This document shows positions 10,107 through 21,477 of a stretch of 64,000 bases of DNA, piece by piece. The notes below the pieces were generated by a model. The model saw only the letters and a list, made by a program, of their open reading frames with translations, was not told the origin of the DNA and ran no database searches. Origin of the DNA: Lepidodermella squamata (Eukaryota; Gastrotricha); the NCBI GenBank assembly GCA_047495785.1, contig JBLDXI010000025.1:434001-498000 (forward strand), read 5' to 3'. The position numbers were made by a program, and so were the translations under genes. Each line of letters starts with the position of its first letter. Within the stretch, counting starts at the first letter, position 1.

Positions 10107-10839
10107 CGTATTGCGACACAAACTCTATCGCAATTGGCACCTACGAAATTGAAGAAACGGCAAAGGCGCAAGCATAGCGTCACCCGCGCTATAGCCTATT
10201 CCCGTGACCTTAACGTGCCCGTCTACGAGCCAGGGCAGCTGCGGAGGCTGGCTATGAGCCAGGAGATGCGTCAGATCATCAAGGAGAAGCGCATTCTGGA
10301 GAGAGCCCTGGGCGACCACGTCGACCGCGGCCTGTGCGTTCTTCTCAAGGCCCTTGACGCCCGTTTTCGTGATGCGAAGCACGGCAAAATCGTAGCGATT
10401 GACAAGCAAGCCTGGGTAGGTACTTCACCTCAATTTATCTCAAATGAACCCACCTTCGAATTTCTCTAAATCATTTTTGCTTTGCTGTATCGAACCGAGA
10501 GATGTGAGAACCGGATCGCTTTTCATCGTACACTCGGGTATCGAATCACGATATTAGATATTAGTGGTGGAAAAATATCGAACTTCTACAATACCCTAAT
10601 AATTATTAAATTTTATTAAATCCAAATTAGGCATTTCTCTGAATTTGAAGCTGCGTTTAATAACGGGTCCGCCTGGTAAACCTTGGATTGTCGCCAGATT
10701 CGCAAATTTTGAATTCAAAATGCCTGCCTCCGTTCACAATATTGCTAAATTACATGAGCATTTGGCAATTGATTTGTTGAATGATGGAGAATCGTTTCAA
10801 ATCAAATTAATCCAGACCCGAAGCCGGAAAACGAAATAA
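10107..10839 (+). CDS. Unidentified two-exon gene (N-terminus unresolved)
   Basis: The first open block (from 10107) encodes a basic stretch KLKKRQRRKH, then helical sequence with YSRDLNVPVYEPGQLRR, MRQIIKEKRILERAL and LCVLLKALDARFRDA. A donor TGGGTAG|GTACTT near 10418 and acceptor ATTAG|GC at 10630 keep the frame into a second exon. That exon contains RLITGPPGKPWIVARF and ends QTRSRKTK before TAA at 10837-10839. Codons in exon 1 are much more GC-rich than the surroundings, as expected for real coding DNA. I do not recognise the family. No in-frame ATG precedes the basic stretch after the stop at 10104, so an upstream exon probably exists. The splice choice is not certain. Confidence 0.5.
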
Positions 10840-10936
10840 AATTTCGCGTGGCCTTGCCCTTGGCTAGGCCTATTTTAGAATATTTTGAATGCTGATCAAT
10901 GGGAATTTACTATCGAAAATATCGTATGAAATCAAA

Positions 10937-11390
10937 TTACCGTAAATACCGAACTACTAGGCATCACCTAAATTTAAGGCAGGACCGGAATTGAGGGCAG
11001 AAGTCAGAGGTCAATTGAAATAATATAAGGCAGAACCGAAATATAAGGCACGTGTCTCTTATATTCCGGCTTGAGTGAGCGTCAGCTGTGCAAATGGAAG
11101 AAGCTTAATCTCGCGCACTTGATATAACTAAGTAGTACTTAATCCACCTGTGAGGAATTTAATCCCTTGTTTACTCACAGTCGCTAGCAGCAAAGGAGGT
11201 AAAGAACGCAGGCGCCTCCCAGGTGTCCCAAAGTGACTATGAGGTTGAAATTATAACTGGTGATGATGATGAATGAATTTCTCGTGCTCGGTAAAAATAA
11301 ATATAAGGCAGACCCGTTTTACAAGGCAGGACTTTTGGGGCATTTGAAATTGTTATGAGGCACTCTCTTATAATTCGGTATTTACGGTAA
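10937..11390. mobile_element. Non-autonomous TIR element (454 bp), TACCGTA family
   Basis: Perfect 17-base terminal inverted repeats (TTACCGTAAATACCGAA at 10937-10953, its reverse complement at 11374-11390), flanked by TA if the TIR is read from CCG. The subterminal region carries repeats of the type TAAGGCAGAACCGAAATATAA. Length and interior resemble the 451-bp element at 60409 read in reverse. No transposase. The TA target suggests a Tc1/mariner-like mover (inference). Confidence 0.85.
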
Positions 11391-11843
11391 GCTTGATCAC
11401 ATTTCGCTTGAATCATGCTGCAGATTATCCATCAAAATTCACGGTAAGCATCAAGTTGAATGCTATTTTCGCTTGGTTTGTGAGCATCATAAGCATAAAA
11501 CAACTATCGCAATAAAAAATCGCGAAAATAAGAGTTTTGAGCACCAGAGCCCGATGACATTTTTTACTTGCGTAGAAGTTGTTTTCGGCCAGCCCGCATC
11601 ACAGCCCGGATTTTTTTTTCACGTCGCCTGCGCAATCCGCCGGATCTCCTAGGGCGAAGCGGGGAATAAAAAACACCGTACCCGAAGGTACAGAATCAAA
11701 ATACTGTACCCTTGTGTACACGAGTTTTTTGCCTAAAGTGCTGGTTCTTCCGCGCCACGAACGATACAGAGGCAGTACTTCCATACATGGAGGCCGCAAT
11801 GAAAAATTTCATGATTGGTTTACCCAACTTTCGCTGCTACAAT
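11391..11843. other. Upstream region of second channel gene
   Basis: AT-rich; short frames on both strands around 11580-11910 show no domain. I see nothing else before the conserved promoter element. Confidence 0.5.
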
Positions 11844-11858
11844 AATTGGCAGTTGCAC
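11844..11858 (+). promoter_or_regulatory. Conserved upstream element, copy 2
   Basis: AATTGGCAGTTGCAC, matching the element before the gene at 8336, lies about 56-70 bases before the start codon. The rest of the 5' leader (ACGACAGATTCAA, TTTAATTAAATG-like) is also conserved between the two genes. Confidence 0.5.
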
Positions 11859-11913
11859 GCAGGAAACACAAAAAAGTGCTACGACAGATTCAAAGGAGAA
11901 TTTTTCTAATTAA

Positions 11914-13053
11914 ATGTTCCCACTTGTTCTACTTCTAACGCTGAACTTGAGCCCGTTGCAGGCTCAAAAAAGTGAAGCTGAGCTTCGCGAGCCGATAGCT
12001 GTCGACATGATAGCGAAGTGTCCACAACTTCGGGCGCAACGCTACTCGCCAAATTGCGAGGCTTACTCAACGGAAAGTTGCAAGGCCACTCGACTCACAG
12101 TAGAGATGGACGTTGACGCTTTCCACGACGTCGATGATGTTTCAGAAAGTTTCGAAATCGCCGGCCAGCTGAGGATATTCTGGAGTGCGCCGTGTGAAGC
12201 TTTTGAAAATACAACCGTAACATTCTACTCGAAACTCGATTTGTTCTGGCAGCCAGTGATTGAACATGCAAACTCTTTCGACAATCCTGCTTTGAATGAT
12301 CTAGGCACTCGTCTGTCTGTGAAATCCTTCAAAGGCGAGTCTAAAGTTATCTTTGATCACGTGTATACCGGTGTCTTCAAATCGGTTTGTGACCTGAAAC
12401 TCGAAGCATTCCCATTTGACAAACAGGAATGCAAAATGGACATCCTTGTTGTGCAATATTGCAGTGGTGTCAGAATCAAACTTGCCGAGATATTCGGAGG
12501 CTTGGAGAAGGATGGCGAATGGACCCTGATAAATTACAATGCCTCCACTGATAATTACGATGATAATGTTACAGATAAATATGCCTACGCAATATTCTCC
12601 TTCAACCTAGCGAGAAATCCCGAGTATTACATCAATACCCTGATGATACCTTGTGCTTTGTTAACATTCTCCGTAATCGTGGCATTCTTCTTGGATCCTA
12701 ACGAGCCTGACCGGTCGATCTTTGTGGTAACAGTGCTGCTAGCTCTGATTTTTCTCGAGGGCCAAGTCTTGACCCACGTCCCTATCAAACCTATTCGCAT
12801 GTTTCTTCTGAACTTCACCGATCTCATGACCTTGTTGGCTTACATTTGCACGCTGTATGACATGGCTATGTGCTGTGTGGCTCGGTCTTTCGATAAGTGG
12901 TTTTCTCACAAGAGACATATCTGTTGCATTCGTATCTGCAATGGGCGAATCGTAGACATGATTGTAGGTCTAGCCTCCCTGGCTTTTTATATCGGAATAA
13001 TATTCTATGCCGTAGGCTTTGCCCGCCAATCGGGCTATTTTGGAAAACATTAA
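11914..13053 (+). CDS. Cys-loop ligand-gated ion channel subunit, subfamily A
   Basis: 379 residues, one exon. Closely similar along its length to the 8336 gene. Signal peptide MFPLVLLLTLNLSPLQA, Cys-loop CDLKLEAFPFDKQEC with canonical FPFD, four membrane segments and the M2 block DRSIFVVTVLLALIFLEG. The extracellular domain has diverged more than the pore: the stretch after the second Cys-loop cysteine and loop C are clearly different. No Trp after the Cys-loop and no vicinal cysteines; short M3-M4 loop. With the 8336 gene it forms a head-to-tail pair separated by 2.4 kb that holds the unidentified gene and a TIR element. Ligand unknown. Confidence 0.93.
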   Translation: MFPLVLLLTLNLSPLQAQKSEAELREPIAVDMIAKCPQLRAQRYSPNCEAYSTESCKATRLTVEMDVDAFHDVDDVSESFEIAGQLRIFWSAPCEAFENTTVTFYSKLDLFWQPVIEHANSFDNPALNDLGTRLSVKSFKGESKVIFDHVYTGVFKSVCDLKLEAFPFDKQECKMDILVVQYCSGVRIKLAEIFGGLEKDGEWTLINYNASTDNYDDNVTDKYAYAIFSFNLARNPEYYINTLMIPCALLTFSVIVAFFLDPNEPDRSIFVVTVLLALIFLEGQVLTHVPIKPIRMFLLNFTDLMTLLAYICTLYDMAMCCVARSFDKWFSHKRHICCIRICNGRIVDMIVGLASLAFYIGIIFYAVGFARQSGYFGKH

Positions 13054-13372
13054 GCTAGAGACTATATGCAAGAAAAGGGAGGACAATTCTCTTCTCATTT
13101 TAAGCGGGTGGTCTCAGATAGATATCTGTGTTTGCTATATTCACTATTAACTATAAATGACATCATCGTTATCTGATTTGAATGCTTCAGAAACATCTGC
13201 ATCTGACCTGAACTATAATATCTATAAATGTCGTTAAGATAACGTATCCGTTGTGAACAATGTCCATTTTTACTCAACGGAGACTAAATAAAAAGTAAAT
13301 TACTTAATAGTTATGCGGAATATCTTTTAGCCATAGAGCTAGTTTCAAGTTCTTAAAACTAGCTGTATGCTT

Positions 13373-13672
13373 TTAGCGGAACCAAATTTAGGGTGAGCGG
13401 AACAAAATTTGCTGTTGCGGAACCTAAGTCGAAATATGCAAAGTTTTTTGAATATTTCTACGAAAATTAGGCTGAGCATGAATCTTGAACTGAACACTTC
13501 GCATTATAGAGAATTTTGCGCTTAATTCATTAGTGAATTTGTTTTAATTATTTCGGCCAATCTTGACCTCCAAGAAATATCCAAAAAGCGATTTCAGGCT
13601 ACTAGAAAATTCCAAAATTTGGTTCCGCTACAGCATATTTGGTTCCGTTCACCGTAAATTTGATTCCGCTAA
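13373..13672. mobile_element. 300-bp TIR element (MITE) with long arms
   Basis: Left arm 13373-13424 and right arm 13621-13672 are reverse complements at 46 of 52 positions, starting TTAGCGGAAYCAAATTTA. Each arm contains repeats of a GCGGAACMAAAT unit. The interior is about 200 bases of AT-rich noncoding DNA. No clear target-site duplication. Confidence 0.85.
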
Positions 13673-13900
13673 CAGGAGGACCCACAGTTATGTTACCGTA
13701 ACGATGATGATAGAGTGTTATCTTTAGACAAAACGTGTTTTACGAACATTAAAAATCAGCCTTCACTTATTAATTTCTGAAATTCTCACCAAAGATGGGG
13801 ACGGCGATTTTTGAATTTACTGGAAATTGTTCAGAATTTTGAGAATTTTACCTGACCTTTGGCAAGTTAAAATGTGTTCCGGTAACTTTGGACAATTAGA

Positions 13901-14086
13901 GGGTAATTTTGGACGCTCATTGGCATGTGCTTTCATTGTGAATAATCAGTTTTTCATGGATTTTTAATTACTTTAGGGTCAGATTTCGAAAAAAATTATG
14001 GACAGATGGCGCATCATCTGTTTTTCAGAAGTTCAATAAAAATACGTTTATGAGCTGCCGCATACTTATACCGTCCAAAATTACCC
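13901..14086. mobile_element. Short TIR element (186 bp)
   Basis: Perfect 15-base ends GGGTAATTTTGGACG and its reverse complement. The interior contains a segment (13976-14029, GGCGCATCATCTGTTTTTC) that recurs with changes at 16808-16862. A small hairpin TTCACCTG-TTTT-CAGGTGAA follows at 14091. Confidence 0.65.
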
Positions 14087-14490
14087 CAATTTTCACCTGT
14101 TTTTCAGGTGAATGCCCTGCTAAAACGCGTCGACGGATTGCCATTTTTTATTCGATTACAGGAGGATTTATGATCTTACCACACGTTACGGTATCAATTC
14201 AAGTCATTCTGTAAGAATCCGAAGAGAAATGTTTTATATTCACGTATCGGGCAGCGGGAGAAAAAATCCGATATGTACGAGTGTAAACATAAATAATGTG
14301 TTTGTCAAATAATTTCGAAACACATTGTAACTCATCATTTGGTCACACTCTATGATAAATAATACAAGGCACGTATGTATCTAGCTGGTTGACGCAATCG
14401 ATCCATCACGACGTTGTGTTGGCTTATTATTATCATTGCGCGCGCTGAATAATGATATAAAATTGCTAATCATCAAGGCACAAACACGAA
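14087..14490. other. Intergenic
   Basis: AT-rich spacer before tRNA-Ser. Apart from the 14091 hairpin I see nothing. Confidence 0.5.
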
Positions 14491-14572
14491 GACGCGGTGG
14501 CCGAGTGGTTAAGGCGATGGACTGCTAATCCATTGGGCTCTGCCCGCGAGGGTTCGAATCCCTTCTGCGTCG
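14491..14572 (+). tRNA. tRNA-Ser(GCT), third copy
   Basis: Same 82 bases as the two copies in the 5-7 kb cluster, 7 kb away and isolated. It is followed within about 10 bases by a T-rich tract that would serve as a Pol III terminator. Confidence 0.96.
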
Positions 14573-14720
14573 ATGATCTTTTTTTATTTTTATTTTTATT
14601 TTTTTTTGTTTCAAGCAATTCTTCCATCATCCTTTTTATTTTGAAAAATATCGTTTCCTTAAAACATGCGAAAATCGAAAATAAAATAATAATCAGCAAG
14701 TTTTTTGTTTAGGAACATCG

Positions 14721-16572
14721 TCAGTGGGCCGATTCAGTTGTTGGTGATGTGCTGGTGCTGCTGGCAAGCTGCGAGCGGATGAAAGCGACAATGTCAGCGT
14801 AGCCCTGCCAGCCCGACTTGGAGCCGATGAGCGGCGCGTTGACGGCCTCGCAGTGTTCCGACCGCTCGACGTGGCTGTGCTCGACGTGGCGGGCGCCGCT
14901 GCGACGCAGCCGATCCACGAACACCAGGTTCTCACTCATCAGCACGTCATGCGAGCACGATTGCACGAATACAGGCGGCATCTAAAATTACAAACAAAAA
15001 TTTAAAGGTGCTCTTATCTTTGGGAAGAACCAGTTTCAGAATAACAGGAAAAAATTACCAATAAAATTTCTAAAATTTCTGGACAAAGGCCAACTGATTT
15101 TCGATGGCTGTGAACATTGTATCTTAATTTTTGTTTTTAATTTTTCAAAATTTGATTTCAATCTAATTTCAATCGATCTCCACCTCGATTTTCGAATAAC
15201 AATTTTTATAAATTTACCTATTTGAAATTAAATTTTCAAAATTATTTTCAAATTTTCAATTATTATTTTCAATTTTTTTCAATTATTCAATTTTTTTCAA
15301 AGGCTGATTTTTTTCTGATTTTTTCTAATTTCGAAGTGAAATTTTGACAAATATTCTAACCTTAGCCAAATCTTCATCCTCGGCAAGTAATGGCCAGGCC
15401 CTCACTGCAGTAACCAGGTCGGAGAGTTGAACCGGAATTTCAACCGCCTTAGAATTGGACCCGTCACGCATGGCTGACTTGGGCGTTTCAATGCCAGAAT
15501 CCGACCCACCGTCCCCCCTCTGATCGGGCTTGACATATGCCAGCAAGCGCTGTTTCTGATCCGCACTCAAATGTAGGTCATTGTCAATGGCGCGTGTCAA
15601 CCGCTTCGTCGGCTGCAGACCGGCGTAGAGGGCTATAAACCAGCCCAGGCCGTTTTTGCCATACCGCGGCCGGTGAATGGCGAAACTCTCGTACTGCGAC
15701 GTCACCGCCTGGGTTACCGGGCAGATCATTATTGCAGCCAACAGCTTCCGGGTCATCGACGCGTCTCGAATCAGGTCAAGCGCGACGACCCCTGTCAGAT
15801 TACCACCCGCCGAATCGCCGCCTAAAATCACGCGATTTTCGTCGATTTCCGCTGCAAATTGATTCTCGCCGCTTAGAATTGATTTTGTAACTGCGAGGCA
15901 GTCTTCGATCGGCGCCGGGTAGGGGTGTTCCGGAGCGAGGCGGTAGTCAACGGATATTACCATAGCTTGGGTATCGGCGCATACTTTCGATGTGAAGTGG
16001 TAGTAGGCCTTCGAAGATCCGATAGTCCAGCCGCCTCCGTGCAGGTAAATTATAACAGGTAATTTTCGGGTATTTTCGGTATTTTTAACTGATTCCTCGT
16101 TGATACCCGATTTTTCGGAATTTTTCGAATCGACCGGTCGGTAAATTCGGCAGGTAACCCCGGCTACCGTCGCTTTCGTCTCCGTCACGCCTGGCTGGGC
16201 AGGTCGCTTCAACCCGCTCGCCATCTGAACGACCTGCCGCAGCACCTTATGATGGCCATTCCTCACGCCAATATTAGCCAAAGCCGCGCCGAAGGACATG
16301 GCCGAGGACGCTGAGCCCCACATCATTTTCCGCAGGAGCCTGCGTTCCAGTCGGCTGGGCTTCGCCGTTCCGCTTGACAGGGTGCCGCTGCCACTCGCAA
16401 ACGAGTCGTCATTTTCGTCGATTGGCGACATCTGGTCGCAGGTCACGGTCGACTCTTCGTCGCTGGGTGACTGCATGGTAGGCGCCCCTTCTGTGTTCGG
16501 CGAATTGGGTGGGGTAGGTGTCGGACCGACTGACAATCGTTGGCTTAGAGCACTCTTTTCAGCTTCCGTCAT
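14721..16572 (-). CDS. HSL/arylacetamide-deacetylase-type alpha/beta hydrolase
   Basis: Two exons (16572-15361, 14981-14721) with a 379-base intron, phase 0; 490 residues. A low-complexity Ser/Pro/Thr N-terminus (about 1-75) precedes the catalytic domain. HGGGW forms the oxyanion hole, GDSAGGN holds the nucleophilic serine, and VDYRLAPEHPYP is a family signature. The catalytic Asp is probably in SHDVLMSE and the His in VERSEHCEA, both in exon 2. Members of this family cleave ester or amide bonds of lipids and xenobiotics. An insertion of about 90 residues between the serine and the acid carries a Ser/Thr-rich segment. Paralogue of the 21478-24184 gene. Confidence 0.9.
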
Positions 16573-18171
16573 TGCAAATTTTGAAATAAAAAACTTGAAA
16601 ATTAAGATTATTTAATAGAAATGGAATCGATTTGGAAGATTTGGATATAAGGATTTTGGAATATTGAATTTTTACAAGTGGACAAGTTTTAAAGAGGAAA
16701 TGGTAGTAAAACATCATCTCACCAATCTCGAAAATATTCTGATTTTAACCTAATTTTCGAAAATTAGTGGACATGCATAATCAACGGCGGAATTGACCTT
16801 TAGATATGGGTCAAATTTCGAAGAATATTTGGAAAATTGGCGCATCAGCTGTTTTTCTTACAGGTCAAGAAAAATCGAGCCGAAATTCTGATGACGAGAC
16901 GCACATTTTAATAAATTTTCAACCAATTTTCAACCCCGGAAATTTAATCACGTGCAAGCCTTAATTTAGCAAGGTTACCTCGCATAACAGGCAACGGGTT
17001 ACGGTAAATCGAGTTATTTTAAAATTCATCGAAATTCATCAAAAAATAATCAAACAATTTCGTTATGGAATATGGCCTCAAAATTAAATTATTAAAAAAT
17101 CAGATTCAAGTTTATTCGGTTGTAGATAACCGAATAATATTTTTCGTAAAAAATGGCATAAAAAGAGCATGACTGAAAATTGAATTATCTCGTGCGGACA
17201 AGTCCTAAAATTGCACTACGTCACGTTTAAAAATAACTCTCATTTGAATGGAGGAGCGCGCCTTAAGGGACACGCGAGGCGTAATCAATGAAGCGTGAAT
17301 AGCCTCGAGAGGCCTAAGGAGGACGTGACTTTTGTCATCAATCAGCATTCATAATATTACAGACTCGGCGATGAGCTGTAAAAATTTGACACGAGGCAAA
17401 AAAGCAACATTTGAGAATGAAATCACAGCAGCAGCAGCTGCATGCACCTGAGCATCAAGTGCGCGTAATAAGGTGGATAGCAAAAAAACTTGATCCTTTC
17501 TTGGGGAAAAAACAAAAAACCGGCCTGCGTAATTATGGTCGAAAAAAATTGCAGCAGTAATAATAGAGGCAATATTACACACCTATATATCGTAATCGTG
17601 TTCATTCATGCGCGCATTTTTTCATGCTGCCGCCCACCTGTGTTCGTATTCGGATGACATAATCATTAAACATGCATGTTGTTGTATCTCCTCCCCACAA
17701 ATAATAATGAAAACGTTTCTTTTTTATGAATAGCCGATGCGCATTTTCCGTCGCTGTCGTGATATTTGACTTTTTTCCTGCTGCAACGCTCATCACATAG
17801 TATGTAGTGCATCGAATCAATCACGGGCGACAAAGTGCGCGCTTTTTATTGTTTCCAGTGCGCATCAATATTGTTTATTCGATCTCGGCGATCATTAAAT
17901 ATGGGAAATGTCGGGGTCGTGATTTTGCATGTTAATTTCGAACTCTCAATCAATACGTCCTTTCATTGCGAATATTCGTTTGGTATATAGAGGGCGATAA
18001 CAGCTTATAATATATTCCCAAAACAGCAAAGCCTGACAAGAGCAACGATTTTCGCATTGAATTGTTTTCTGTCTCAGATTTCCCGCCGTTTTGTCGCGTT
18101 TTGTCGACCTATTTTTTTTTAACTGTTGAAAAGAAGTGGATATTCGCCGGAAACATGAAACTAAAAAGGAA
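16573..18171. other. Intergenic, 5' of hydrolase gene
   Basis: AT-rich with no recognisable gene. Contains the diverged dispersed repeat at 16808-16862. Short minus-strand frames around 17350-18218 show no domain. Confidence 0.5.
16808..16862. repeat. Diverged copy of a dispersed repeat
   Basis: GGGTCAAATTTCGAA followed by TTGGCGCATCAGCTGTTTTT matches 13976-14029 with scattered changes. The flanks also share GGAGG/GGTTACGGTA-like pieces. Probably two old copies of the same noncoding element. Confidence 0.5.
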
Positions 18172-18313
18172 TACCGTAAACTACAGTATAAAGGCCGCAT
18201 CCTGAATAAAGGCCGCACCCGAATAATCGCCGCAAAAACACCCCATTTTCAACAATTTGGCAATAATAAAGGCCGCGCGCGAATAATCGCCGCACTTAAC
18301 AGCGGGTTATATC

Positions 18314-18427
18314 CCTCCTGCGTAAAGTGGAGTGCGTAAATTCCCTCCTGCGTAAAGTTGAGTGTGCGTAAAGCGCGTGCGTAAAGTGGCTGCGTAAATA
18401 GAGTCGTGCGTAACAGGTAACGCATGT
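18314..18427 (+). repeat. TGCGTAA array, left arm
   Basis: Seven copies of TGCGTAA spaced 9-25 bases, starting TCCCTCCTGCGTAAAGTGG. The inverted partner with six copies of TTACGCA lies at 20017-20108 and ends ...CCACTTTACGCAGGAGGGA. Typical of subterminal transposase-binding arrays (inference). Confidence 0.75.
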
Positions 18428-20016
18428 GCAAGGCGGGCGAATGAAGTTCTATGTTGTAATTGAAAGGCTAAAATAATTCAAAATTTCCGAAATCTTCAGC
18501 CTTTGGTATTTGATAGAAGTGACTTGATAGATTTCATACATCTTCTTGTACATCACTTATTTGTCAACTAATGAATGAAAACTAATGAAATTTTTTCTTC
18601 ATCATCGGAGAATTAAGGAGAAAATTATAATAGAAGAAGAGGCGCGAGTTTCTCATCAATCTCTTCATAACGCGCCGATCGGTCTAAATATTTTCTAGGA
18701 CTGAAGGTCGGCTGTGCCCGTAATAATTACTCGAAGGCTAGAATAATGCGATTTTTATTGCATTTTAACGTTTTTAGACACTTTTGAGGATTTTTTCACC
18801 TGTTAAACTACCCGCGACCAAACTGTCGACGATATATTTATTTGCAGCACATACCCAGCTTTCTAGCAATATTAGTTTCATCAGTTTTGCTCCTTAGGCC
18901 GACATTAGCCTATAACCGACCCTCGAAGCCGATTTACTTGAACCGCTGCAATTAGCGATGCGAAATTCGTGTTGGTTTTGCTACGCTCGCGCTATTGCTA
19001 TCACTTGTGTGTACGCGCGCGCGCGTGTGTTGTGTGTGTGTTTTATTGAGGGCAATAATTTTCACTCGCCCCACCATAAACAGCAAGCAGGAAAGTGGCT
19101 TTAAAAATTGATTAATTCGCCCTACTCAACCTCTTCCGGCATTAACAACGCGGACAAGTGGTGTCAATACCTCTCTATCACCCGCCGCGCGCTGTCAGCA
19201 GGCTCGTCTGAGGCCTTAATGTCCTGTCAGCACGCGCGCGCTAAGATTAAGAGCGAGCGATGAGAGGATTAAGTACCAACTTGAGCAGAGCGGTGTGGCG
19301 ATAATCCGATCATCGGACATGGAAAATATGCATTTCAAGCATTGAAGGTGTGATAGTTTTGCTGTTTTCAAATTCGAGATGAGTATCTAGAAAGCATTAT
19401 CAGCCAATTATCTCGAGTTATGCAAACTGAAATGGCCTGAGCTGACCTCAAAACTCGCTTTTCGCGTTGAAAAATGTATGTGAAATTACACGTTTCACAT
19501 TGGAGCGGTCATGTGGTGAATAGTTGGGGGAGTTATTGTGCATAAAGAAAATTCGAAAAATATACTCAAAACGCGCAAATTTTTTACAGGTAGTCGGATA
19601 GATAGGGATAATTTTGAACACTGAACAGCAATAATTCTACCGGGCTCTTGTTTTGATTAAATTGTTGAAGAAGCTAACCGCGGCAGAAAAATCGCAATTT
19701 TACCTGAATACGTCAATTTCAGAAAATTGTTGCAAATTATCCATTCGAGCCCAGGAGATGAACCGTGAACTAGACAGAGAGACAGAAAACCCGGAAGTCG
19801 AAATGTTAAATAGGGGCTCATTTATGCTATCGATTTTTGAAAATAATTCGAATTTAGCGCAGGTGGAGGCGCAAACATTAAAATAAACCTGTGGAGTCTA
19901 AATGCCGGCTTGGGTATATGATTGGGTTCTATAGATTTATTGATGATTTTCATCATTAAATTCTGGTTTTTCTCAATTAAATTTAGTCGGTAAACGTGAC
20001 ACGGTGTGCACAATAA

Positions 20017-20108
20017 ACTTTACGCACTTTGTTTACGCATACGGGAATTTACGCACGCGCGTGTTACGCAAGTGTGTTTACGCACACCACTTTACGCAGG
20101 AGGGAATA
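20017..20108 (-). repeat. TTACGCA array, right arm
   Basis: Inverted partner of the array at 18314, six TTACGCA copies. The outermost sequence CACTTTACGCAGGAGGGA is the reverse complement of the start of the left arm, so it is the other end of an element nested inside the outer TIRs. Confidence 0.75.
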
Positions 20109-20412
20109 GACCTAACAGCGATTAGCAGTCACCCTCAATGAAACACCTGGGGTGACTCCGACTGCGGATAGCACGTCTTAGCGAACATGTAAACTCATCG
20201 CGCTAGCTGCAGATCTTGATCCGGCCTCTGGCGCACCTGTTACACCTGTTAGTAGTGAATAAACTGCTAGTTCAGCGTGAAGGCTGAAAATTCAAGAAAA
20301 TAAAGGCCGCACTCGAATAATCGCCGCACCTTAATAATCGCCGCATTTTTCACCCCTTTCTGAAAAATCAGGAAAATTAATCGCCGCGGCCTCTATACTG
20401 TAGTTTACGGTA

Positions 20413-21477
20413 TAACGAAGATAAAGTATGGCCATGGCGAGTTTATTGAAGCGGTTTTCACCAATCGGTACATTTTCCTGTAAATCTTGCTAGAGTTGGA
20501 TTTTCGAGCGAAGACATTTTGTTATAAAATCTGTAATTTTAATAAATCCGATATGGCAAGAGCTTATCATCGCTGTTGCCAGAGGATACCAGTTGTTTAG
20601 AGATGGTCCGTGACGGATCCAAATCACCGATTTCTAAGCAGAAATGATTCGAAGTTGACCATCAGAAGTTGGCATGAATCCCTCAAAAAGTTCCAAAAAT
20701 CCATTTGGTGGCTTTATTGAACTTTTCTTCGGGTTCCAAACTTCACGGTTCACTTCAAGGGTCACTATTGACCTAATTCCCGGCTAAGATCCGAAGGTCC
20801 GGCAAATATACAGGATGATACGCTGCTCCAACCCCGAAACCTGAGAATTGCCACTTTTCAAAAAATGGAATTTGTATGGAATATCGCAGAAAGCATCATC
20901 ATTCATCAAAACTGCTTCAGGACGAGGCCTAGGAATTCGTCGTGCGAGATGGAATAAAACAGCGCGCCTTCGGTTTCTTCTTGGATAACGTCTGTTATCG
21001 AAGGAATTAACTGATTTGTAAAATTGATACTTGGAATCGATATTTGCTCCTCCAGCTAAAGTATGACTCGCATCATACTGTAACGCGGTCCTTTTTCGGA
21101 AAATTGGTCAGGAAACTCCGATTCTACGAGAGACGCGCAACCCGAAAGCCGCACATTTTAGGAAAATATTGTGCTTTTATGAAACCTGAAACGCATGTTG
21201 ATAAATCATAATAATTTTTTATTCTCTCATTGCCGAATATCGCAAAAAATCACCGCTCGAAATCGGAATTTTGAAAACTAATTGACGAAAATTATCACAA
21301 TAAAAACAAGTTGAAAAGAAGAAATCAAGATGAAAGGCTGAATAAGATTGCGCGTTGCCAACAAAGTCGATGGTCGGTGGTAAAGTAGCAATAACAACTT
21401 GATAATATATTAGCAGTATTTGTTCTCTTTCGGAGACTTTCTTCGATTTATATATAAATTGTCGGTATATTCCGGCC
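20413..21477. other. Intergenic between the two hydrolase genes
   Basis: 3' side of the second hydrolase gene. No gene, tRNA or clear repeat found in this kilobase. Confidence 0.5.

Larger units (their letters stand above)
18172..20412. mobile_element. 2.24-kb multilayer inverted-repeat element, TACCGTA family
   Basis: Ends TACCGTAAACTACAGTATA are inverted repeats extending to 27 bases with one mismatch (18172-18198, 20386-20412), bounded by TA. Just inside lie arrays of AATAAAGGCCGC / AATAATCGCCGCA units on both sides. Further inside is a second inverted pair rich in TGCGTAA. The centre (18430-20000) is AT-rich with a GT/GC simple repeat around 19008-19045. No frame resembles a transposase, so it looks non-autonomous or composite. 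Confidence 0.8.

Noticed and set aside
14579-14606. T-rich stretch as a retrotransposon poly(A/T) tail
   Set aside because: It directly follows a tRNA gene and is better explained as its Pol III terminator and AT-rich flank.
18172-20412. CRISPR-like array from the spaced TGCGTAA words
   Set aside because: Repeats are short, unevenly spaced, mirrored in inverted orientation and lie in an animal genome; a transposon subterminal array explains them.
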